This document shows positions 54,765 to 60,357 of a stretch of DNA of 64,000 nucleotides, piece by piece. The position numbers and the translations under genes are program-made. The notes under the pieces were generated by a model. The model saw only the letters and a list, made by a program, of their open reading frames with translations, had not been told where the DNA came from and did no database searches. The stretch's first letter is position 1. The number at the start of each line of letters is the position of its first letter. Location: the NCBI RefSeq assembly GCF_024730565.1, contig NZ_CP077725.1:2691501-2755500 (forward strand), read 5' to 3'. Source of the stretch: Clostridium sp. CM027 (lineage in GTDB: Bacteria > Bacillota > Clostridia > Clostridiales > Clostridiaceae).

Positions 54765-55964
54765 TTGAATGCTCTAAAACGAAATAAAATGAATATAGGT
54801 GTGGTAATTATAACACTTATGATTACCGCTACTATGGTGTATTTAAATGTATATAGGTTTTATGGTTATAAAGTTTGTATAGGGAGCAGTACCATAACAT
54901 TTGTAAAAAATAAGAATGAATTTAATAAAACATATAAGGAATTGCAATCCGAAATTAAATCCAAATATGGGAATGTAATTACAATAAAAGGTTTAACTTT
55001 AGGTAAAGTAAAGGTAAATGATGATGCTATGTTTATAAGTGGAGATAGCCTTAAAAAAGTAATGTTAAAAAAATCCAATGTAGTAGTGGACGTATTTTTA
55101 ATGAAATCAGATAATAGAAAAATGGCATATGTAACAAATGAAAATCAAGGGAAAGAAATTTTGAACTCTGTAAAAGATTATTATTCTGAGGGTTCGAAGC
55201 TAAATAGCATAATAAAAACAGATATAGAGAATAAAATTAGTTATGAACCGGTTAAGGTTAAAACAGGAAACTTATATGAAAATAATGAAATTATTAAGGA
55301 ATTAATTAAATATAACAATAAAGCACAAGTTCCATTAATTACAGTAAAGATAGTAGGAAATATAATTAAAGAACAAGCGATATACCCTACTACAATTATA
55401 AAATCTTCAAGTAAACTAATGAATGGTGTTAAAAAGGTAGGTCGTGAAGGTAGTGATGGAATGAAAAAGGTTACTACCGAAGTAATAGCCATTAACAATA
55501 ATATCATATCTGAAAAGGTCTTAAAAGAAGATACTATAACGCCAGCGCAAAGCAAAGAAATATTGGTAGGAACTAATAACCCAATAACACCTCGATTGGA
55601 AGCTATAAATAGTCCATCAAGAGGTAGTATAAGTTCAAGATTTGGTGCGCGCTGGGGAAAAATGCATAAAGGAGTTGATATAGCAGCGAGTTTTGGTGCA
55701 ACAATAAGTGCGGCATTAGATGGTAGTGTCACTTATGCAGCTTGGCAGGATGGGTATGGTAATGTGATAAAAATCAACCATGGCGGAGGAATAGAAACTA
55801 CATATGCACATTGTAGTGTCATTACTGTAAAAAAAGGTGAAGTAGTTAAGGGTGGTATGAAAATAGGAGAAGTAGGAAGTACCGGGAATAGCACAGGACC
55901 TCATCTGCATTTTGAGGTAAGAGAGAACGGTGAGCCTAAAAATCCTCAAAAATACATTAAATAA
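54765..55964 (+). CDS. G5 and M23-domain secreted peptidase
   Basis: A 399-residue exported or membrane-anchored protein. One N-terminal hydrophobic segment (NIGVVIITLMITATMVYLNV) is followed by an unassigned region, a G5 domain (about 205-275, with VKKVGREGSDGMKKVTTEVI) and a C-terminal M23 LytM domain with KMHKGVDIAASFG, TYAHCSV and GPHLHFEV, which provide the zinc ligands and catalytic histidine. The start is TTG 54765, with GGGAGG 7 nt upstream. It is probably a cell-wall endopeptidase. Confidence 0.92.
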   Translation: MNALKRNKMNIGVVIITLMITATMVYLNVYRFYGYKVCIGSSTITFVKNKNEFNKTYKELQSEIKSKYGNVITIKGLTLGKVKVNDDAMFISGDSLKKVMLKKSNVVVDVFLMKSDNRKMAYVTNENQGKEILNSVKDYYSEGSKLNSIIKTDIENKISYEPVKVKTGNLYENNEIIKELIKYNNKAQVPLITVKIVGNIIKEQAIYPTTIIKSSSKLMNGVKKVGREGSDGMKKVTTEVIAINNNIISEKVLKEDTITPAQSKEILVGTNNPITPRLEAINSPSRGSISSRFGARWGKMHKGVDIAASFGATISAALDGSVTYAAWQDGYGNVIKINHGGGIETTYAHCSVITVKKGEVVKGGMKIGEVGSTGNSTGPHLHFEVRENGEPKNPQKYIK

Positions 55965-56025
55965 AAATAAATATATGAATAAAATTGTACTAAAAGTAAA
56001 AAATACTTTATGAAGGAGTGATTTT

Positions 56026-56151
56026 ATGCCATATAAAGAAATGAAGACACCAGCAAAAGAAAAAGATAATAAGCCTAAAAAACCACAGACTATAGAAGCA
56101 TCTGATATGAAGAAGGCAAAACGCAAATCAGCAATAAGAGCTGAAGAATAA
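56026..56151 (+). CDS. 41-residue charged small protein
   Basis: MPYKEMKTPAKEKDNKPKKP followed by QTIEASDMKKAKRKSAIRAE and a final E. AAGGAG lies 8 nt before the ATG and a small terminator (56167-56190) follows, so it looks like a real short gene. The composition (Lys, Ala, Glu, Pro) implies a disordered peptide. No family was recognised. Confidence 0.6.
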   Translation: MPYKEMKTPAKEKDNKPKKPQTIEASDMKKAKRKSAIRAEE

Positions 56152-56166
56152 TAAAACTAATTTAGT

Positions 56167-56194
56167 AAAGAGAGCTTTAATGCTCTTTTTATTT
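56167..56194 (+). terminator. Terminator after the 41-residue gene
   Basis: AAAGAGAGC and GCTCTTT form a short stem (AGAGC-type pairing with a mismatch) over TTTAAT, followed by TTATTTTTTT. Confidence 0.6.
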
Positions 56195-56306
56195 TTTTAA
56201 AATATAATTAACCATTTCTGAAATAGTAATTAATTTATAGGGATATGTTTATGGTAACATAAGTTACCGTAAGTATTGGCTGAATATAGTATTATTAGAC
56301 TATAAG

Positions 56307-56404
56307 TTAACGACATTTCACAAGGAAAGTCTCCCAATGCTATAAGGGGGAGTATAAATCTACTTCTGAAGTCGTTAATGCAGCTCCGCAGGAGATGATA
56401 TAAA
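56307..56404 (+). repeat. PATE-like palindromic repeat, copy 4
   Basis: It runs from TTAACGACATTTCACAAGG to GCTCCGCAGGAGATGATA. At about 98 bp it keeps the CTCCCA...GGGGGAG hairpin, the TTCTGAAGTCGTTAATGC core and the CTCC-GCA-GGAG right hairpin, while the spacer present in copies 2 and 3 is deleted. It lies 29 bp upstream of the next gene. Confidence 0.85.
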
Positions 56405-56432
56405 AGAATAAATAGATATTGGAGGAATAATA

Positions 56433-57095
56433 ATGAGCGCTTTTTTAGCACCTATTCACACATGGTTATTTAGTAAAATTTTATTGGCAGAGGATTTAGA
56501 GACAAATTTAAGAAAAGTTTATATAGATGAATACGGTGACAATGCAAAAGATGTTGCCCAAAAATCAGCGGCTTACGGAAGTCCAATAGATACCACGAAA
56601 AATATAGAAGATATAATTGATGTATCTAATATTCATGGCTGGTTACAGGATAAAATCGGAAAAGTGGAAACTAGAACAGCATTTATAATAACAGAAATGA
56701 TTAAAAATTATGGAGAAGAAGCAGAAGTTATCGCTAAAGCATGTTTTGCAAAGCAAGGTAAAACTGTTGGAGAAACTTTAAAAGTAAAAGAAATGCAAGG
56801 AAGGCCAGAAGAAGTATTTAACGCCCTCAATAATAATTTGTTAGAAGGTATGCCTTGTGATAGAGTAATGAGGGTTATAAAATCTGAAAATGACATATTT
56901 GAATGGGAAACTACAAGCTGTATTCATAAAAATTATTGGGAAATGGTAAATGGAGATGTAAATATATTTTACATGCTTAGACATGTATGGATTAAAGCGT
57001 TTATTGAAAATTCTAATGAGGAATATACTTATAATTTCATTAAAGGTTTAGAATATAATGGTATAATAGGAACAAATCAAATCACAAGAAAGTAA
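56433..57095 (+). CDS. Hypothetical protein
   Basis: A 220-residue soluble protein, mostly helical, starting MSAFLAPIHTWLFSKILLAE. It contains DVSNIHGWLQDKIGKVETRT and WETTSCIHKNYWEMVNGDVN, with few cysteines (one in GMPCDRV, one in TTSCIH, one in KACFAK). No family was recognised. GGAGG precedes the ATG. The next gene, a siroheme/4Fe-4S protein, starts 61 bp later, so the two may work together. A repeat lies just upstream. Confidence 0.75.
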   Translation: MSAFLAPIHTWLFSKILLAEDLETNLRKVYIDEYGDNAKDVAQKSAAYGSPIDTTKNIEDIIDVSNIHGWLQDKIGKVETRTAFIITEMIKNYGEEAEVIAKACFAKQGKTVGETLKVKEMQGRPEEVFNALNNNLLEGMPCDRVMRVIKSENDIFEWETTSCIHKNYWEMVNGDVNIFYMLRHVWIKAFIENSNEEYTYNFIKGLEYNGIIGTNQITRK

Positions 57096-57156
57096 CATAA
57101 AGAGCAATATAATAATTAATGGTTGTTACGATCCCCATGGAATAGGAGGAAATTAA

Positions 57157-57834
57157 ATGGAACCTAAATATGCTGTACTTCAAAAAGTAAGAGATGGAAA
57201 AAGAACTTATGGTGTAACGCCTCATATCCCGGGGGGATTTATAACCTCAAAACAGCTATCAAAAATAGCTGAAGTAGCTGAAAAATATAAAGGAATCTTA
57301 AAAATGACCTCAGGGCAGAGAATTGCAATATTAGGACTAGAATCTGAAGATGTTGCAAAAGTGTGGGAAGAATTAGGTATGCAGCCAGGAGTTAAATCCC
57401 TAAACTCTGTAAAAAATGTTCATATGTGCCCTGCAGCATTTTGCAAAAGAGCGAAACAAAATTCCTTGAAAATTGGAATGCTTTTAGATAAGCGTTACCA
57501 TGGAATGGAGATGCCTTGTAGAACAAAGATTGGAGTAGCTGGTTGTAGGAATGCTTGCACTAGTGTGTACGCTAGGGATTTAGGCATAATAGGTGACAAG
57601 GAAGGATACATGATAGTCGCAGGTGGTAGTGGTGGATTTAACCCTAGGGTAGCTGATATTATTGCAGATAAATTAACAGAAGAAAAGGTATTGATTGTGG
57701 TTGATATTTTAATGGAATATTACAAGGTTAATGGAAATATGGGAGAAAAACTAGGAGATTTCATTCAACGAATAGGACTAGAAAAATTTAAAGCGGATAT
57801 CCTTCTAAAGTCGTTATTGCAGCACAGCAGGTGA
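57157..57834 (+). CDS. Small nitrite/sulfite reductase-like siroheme 4Fe-4S protein
   Basis: A 225-residue protein with the ferredoxin-like half domain (HIPGGFITSKQLSKIAEVAE, TSGQRIAILGLESEDV) followed by the siroheme/4Fe-4S domain with NVHMCPAAFCKRAKQNS and KIGVAGCRNACTSVYARDLG. The first cysteine pair is spaced CxxxxC, one residue shorter than the usual CxxxxxC, while the second (CxxxC) is normal. Such short stand-alone proteins are common in anaerobes and have no established reaction. The last residues (LLKSLLQHSR) are encoded by a repeat right-end remnant. GGAGG precedes the ATG. Confidence 0.85.
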   Translation: MEPKYAVLQKVRDGKRTYGVTPHIPGGFITSKQLSKIAEVAEKYKGILKMTSGQRIAILGLESEDVAKVWEELGMQPGVKSLNSVKNVHMCPAAFCKRAKQNSLKIGMLLDKRYHGMEMPCRTKIGVAGCRNACTSVYARDLGIIGDKEGYMIVAGGSGGFNPRVADIIADKLTEEKVLIVVDILMEYYKVNGNMGEKLGDFIQRIGLEKFKADILLKSLLQHSR

Positions 57835-57841
57835 TGATTAA
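57802..57841 (+). repeat. Right-end remnant of the PATE-like repeat
   Basis: CTTCTAAAGTCGTTATTGC, then AGCACAGCAGGTGATGATTAA, aligns with the right end of the other copies (TTCTGAAGTCGTTAATGCAG and so on). The left part is missing. It provides the last 12 codons and the stop codon of the siroheme-protein gene. Confidence 0.7.
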
Positions 57842-57854
57842 TAAGTCCATTGAA

Positions 57855-57884
57855 TAAAAACGCATAATAAGCGTTTTTATTTTT
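57855..57884 (+). terminator. Terminator after the siroheme-protein gene
   Basis: AAAAACGC pairs with GCGTTTTT over ATAATAA, followed by ATTTTT. Confidence 0.85.
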
Positions 57885-58006
57885 GTCAAAAATAATAGCA
57901 TCTCTTTTTATTAAAATATCGCATAGCAAATAAAATATTTTAGAAATTATTAAGTATATAAGCATTTGTTAATGGATAGCATAATATTTGAAAGGAGAGA
58001 TGAAAT

Positions 58007-58216
58007 GTGGGGAGTATGAAGTCAAGAGAACTAAGTAATAAAAAATCATCTAAAGATGGATTAGAAAGGTATGTTGAGATTGAAGGCACAGACATCAAGT
58101 TAGTAAACATACCTACAATAGTTACAGGAATTAATAATAATGGAAGCATAAGACAAGAAAAAAATGAAGCCTACGCATATGAGGTAGTTGAGCAAAATAA
58201 AAGATTTACAGATTAG
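58007..58216 (+). CDS. Hypothetical 69-residue protein
   Basis: A small soluble protein: MGSMKSRELSNKKSSKDGLE, then RYVEIEGTDIKLVNIPTIVT and GINNNGSIRQEKNEAYAYEV. AAAGGAG is 9 nt before the GTG at 58007; the internal ATG at 58016 has GGGGAG only 1 nt away, so GTG is preferred. A hairpin terminator follows. No family was recognised. Confidence 0.65.
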   Translation: MGSMKSRELSNKKSSKDGLERYVEIEGTDIKLVNIPTIVTGINNNGSIRQEKNEAYAYEVVEQNKRFTD

Positions 58217-58234
58217 TATTTCAGGGACTCACAG

Positions 58235-58285
58235 AGCATATAACTAGAGCTGCCACTTATAATGTTTAGTTGTATGCTTTATTTT
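58235..58285 (+). terminator. Terminator after the 69-residue gene
   Basis: AGCATATAACTA (58235-58246) pairs with TAGTTGTATGCT (58267-58278), one G-U pair, over a 20-nt loop, followed by TTATTTT. Confidence 0.8.
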
Positions 58286-58337
58286 AGATAATAAATATAT
58301 CGGTGATTTAATCTAATAATCATTTTTACCATATAAA

Positions 58338-58376
58338 AAAATAGATATAGTCTATTAAAAACTTATATCTATTTCA
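58338..58376 (-). terminator. Terminator of the cis-prenyltransferase-like gene
   Basis: On the minus strand AAATAGATATA pairs with TATATCTATTT over a 14-nt loop, followed by TTTT. It lies 33 bp after the stop. Confidence 0.8.
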
Positions 58377-58408
58377 AAATAGGTGACTTAGTTATTTTTT
58401 TATATATA

Positions 58409-59053
58409 TCAACCACCAAGTGTTACATCTTGATCATCATACCAATGTAAAGCATTTGATAAATGCTCCGGTTTAAAGTCAGGCCAAAAGTCATCTATAA
58501 CGTAAAAGTCAGAATATATGGATTGTAAAGGCAAAAATCCACTAAGACGCCTTCTTCCACCCCAACGAATAATTAAATCTACTCTAGAGATATCATTAGT
58601 TTTTATGCAATTAAATATATTACTTCTCTTGCTACTTTTGTTTTGATCTAGGTTACTTAGATCCCATTCCCAGCCATAGTTTACGAGAAAGTTTAGCTTC
58701 ATACCACCTTTACCAAAGGTTCTACGTGAGGTGAAAGGAAGTAGTTCTTTAGGAAACATAGGTGAGGCACTATTTCCTACTACTAATAAATCAGCATCCT
58801 GTGTACTTAAAAGTTTTACTGCATCTACACAAGCTTTAGCAAAAGCTTCTCTCTGCAAGGGTGGTCTTTTTGTATTATCAGTAGTAAACCCATAATAAGT
58901 TATTTCTTTTACGCCCACAGCTTTGCAAAGTTTATACAAAGACAGACCAGGATCTAGTCCAAAGGAATACCCTTTGTCTTTTGATAAACCATTATCTACC
59001 GACCATCTTCTATTTCCATCGGGAATTACTCCGATGTGATTTGGTATTCTCAT
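58409..59053 (-). CDS. Divergent cis-prenyltransferase (undecaprenyl diphosphate synthase family)
   Basis: A 214-residue Z-prenyl diphosphate synthase homologue. The catalytic region is GVIPDGNRRWSVDNGL (usual form MDGNGRWA), then YYGFTTDNTKRPPLQREAF (YAFSTENWKRP type) and DLIIRWGGRRRLSGFLPLQS (RTSGExRxSNFLxWQ type), with DFWPDF near the end. The Asp of the first motif and the Arg residues that bind the pyrophosphate are kept, but the SGE triplet is changed to GGR. It is away from the normal uppS neighbours, so it is probably a second homologue with another substrate or chain length. The ATG at 59053 follows AAAGGGTGATA. Confidence 0.88.
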   Translation of the reverse strand: MRIPNHIGVIPDGNRRWSVDNGLSKDKGYSFGLDPGLSLYKLCKAVGVKEITYYGFTTDNTKRPPLQREAFAKACVDAVKLLSTQDADLLVVGNSASPMFPKELLPFTSRRTFGKGGMKLNFLVNYGWEWDLSNLDQNKSSKRSNIFNCIKTNDISRVDLIIRWGGRRRLSGFLPLQSIYSDFYVIDDFWPDFKPEHLSNALHWYDDQDVTLGG

Positions 59054-59227
59054 ATTATCACCCTTTAATTATGAATTTTTATAACTTATAAATCATAGTA
59101 TATCCATTATTAATATATTAATCCATTATATTTACAATTAAATAATCTAATTTATTGAATTTTTAAATTAATATTTGATTTTAACAGAAATATATATTAC
59201 ATAAATGGTAAAAATAGAAATGAATGG
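59054..59227. other. AT-rich spacer with no gene
   Basis: Together with 59363-59564 this makes a 511-bp gene-free stretch around repeat copy 5. The part before the repeat must contain the leftward promoter of the prenyltransferase-like gene. I saw no ORF or RNA gene. Confidence 0.5.
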
Positions 59228-59362
59228 TTAACGAAATTTCAGAAGGAAAGTCCCCCAACTTCTATAAGTGTGGGTAGTTAGTACAGTAAAAAAAGCTTCA
59301 GCGAAATTGTAAATCTCCTTCTGAAGTCGTTGAAATTGCAGCTTTGCAGAAGATGATTTAAT
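59228..59362 (+). repeat. PATE-like palindromic repeat, copy 5
   Basis: It runs from TTAACGAAATTTCAGAAGG (59228) to GATGATTTAAT (59352-59362), about 135 bp. It keeps CCCCCAACTTCTATAAGTG, the AGCTTCAGCG segment, CTTCTGAAGTCGTTGAAATT and a degenerate right hairpin GCAGCTTTGCAGAAG. It lies in the spacer before the tetR gene. Confidence 0.8.
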
Positions 59363-59564
59363 GACATACTGTATATTTTAATACTTTAGGAAAACTAAAA
59401 GTTGAAAAGTTAATTTTAGATAATGTATAAAAATACTTTCAATTTATAGGGATATAGTATAGTATTATTGAAATATCGATTAAGATATTTGAAATAAGAT
59501 TTAATGTTCCTTAATACTAAAATAACTATATAAGATAAATTTATTGATAAGTTGAGGTGAGTTA

Positions 59565-60128
59565 ATGAATAAAACAAAAAGAGCTATATTTCAGTCTGCA
59601 ATTAAAACTTTTTCTACTAATGGATATGACGGAGCCACTATGGATGAGATTTCAGCAAATGCTGGAGTAGCTAAAGGTACGGTGTACTATTATTTTAAAA
59701 GTAAGGATGAGGTTTTTAAATACATAATTACAGAGGGAGTAAGCTTACTTAGACAACAAATAGAAAAAATTACTACAGGGAAGGGAGACTATACCTGTAA
59801 ATTAAGAGAACTAACCAAGGATCAGTTAAAATTGGCATATGAAAATAGGGATTTATTTAAGGTTATAATGAGTCAAGCATGGGGCGGGAAAATAAGACAT
59901 TCTGAACTTAGAGGAATGCTAAAGGCGTATATGGAAGATATTGAAAAATTCTTAGCAAGTGCTATGGCTGAGGGAGCTATAAAAAAATGTGAATCCTCTT
60001 TTTTAACATATATGTATTTTGGAAACTTAGTATCAGTAGCCGTTTATAATGTTATTAAAAATGATAGTATGAAATTAGATGAAATTACAGATAATTTTAT
60101 GGAGCACCTACTAAATGGAATAAAGTAA
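59565..60128 (+). CDS. TetR/AcrR family transcriptional regulator
   Basis: A 187-residue repressor. The N-terminal HTH is KRAIFQSAIKTFSTNGYDGA and TMDEISANAGVAKGTVYYYF, followed by KSKDEVF. The C-terminal ligand domain is variable. GAGGTGAG precedes the ATG. It is followed by the yhgE-like gene on the same strand with a terminator in between; a perfect palindrome in that gene's promoter (60278-60291) is its likely target. Confidence 0.93.
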   Translation: MNKTKRAIFQSAIKTFSTNGYDGATMDEISANAGVAKGTVYYYFKSKDEVFKYIITEGVSLLRQQIEKITTGKGDYTCKLRELTKDQLKLAYENRDLFKVIMSQAWGGKIRHSELRGMLKAYMEDIEKFLASAMAEGAIKKCESSFLTYMYFGNLVSVAVYNVIKNDSMKLDEITDNFMEHLLNGIK

Positions 60129-60134
60129 AAATAC

Positions 60135-60178
60135 ACAGTAAGATAATTCTAGATAATAGGATATCTTACTGTTTTTTA
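60135..60178 (+). terminator. Terminator of the tetR gene
   Basis: ACAGTAAGATA (60135-60145) pairs perfectly with TATCTTACTGT (60162-60172) over a 16-nt loop, followed by TTTTTA. Confidence 0.9.
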
Positions 60179-60238
60179 TTTCAAATGAAATTATAAAATT
60201 AATGAGCACGTTTACTTCTTTTGTTAACAAAAAATACA

Positions 60239-60291
60239 TTGACTTTATGAAAAAAAAATGTAAAATATACATATATGACTGACTAGTCAGT
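60239..60291 (+). promoter_or_regulatory. Promoter and TetR-type operator of the yhgE-like gene
   Basis: TTGACT (60239-60244) and TAAAAT (60261-60266) are 16 bp apart. A perfect 14-bp palindrome ACTGACTAGTCAGT (60278-60291) lies just downstream, where a bound repressor would block initiation. The palindrome is of the kind bound by TetR-family efflux regulators. Confidence 0.8.
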
Positions 60292-60357
60292 TCATAAATT
60301 AATGTTGTTAAAACTGTTGTAGAAAATAATTATATATATAAAGGATGAGGTGATAAC

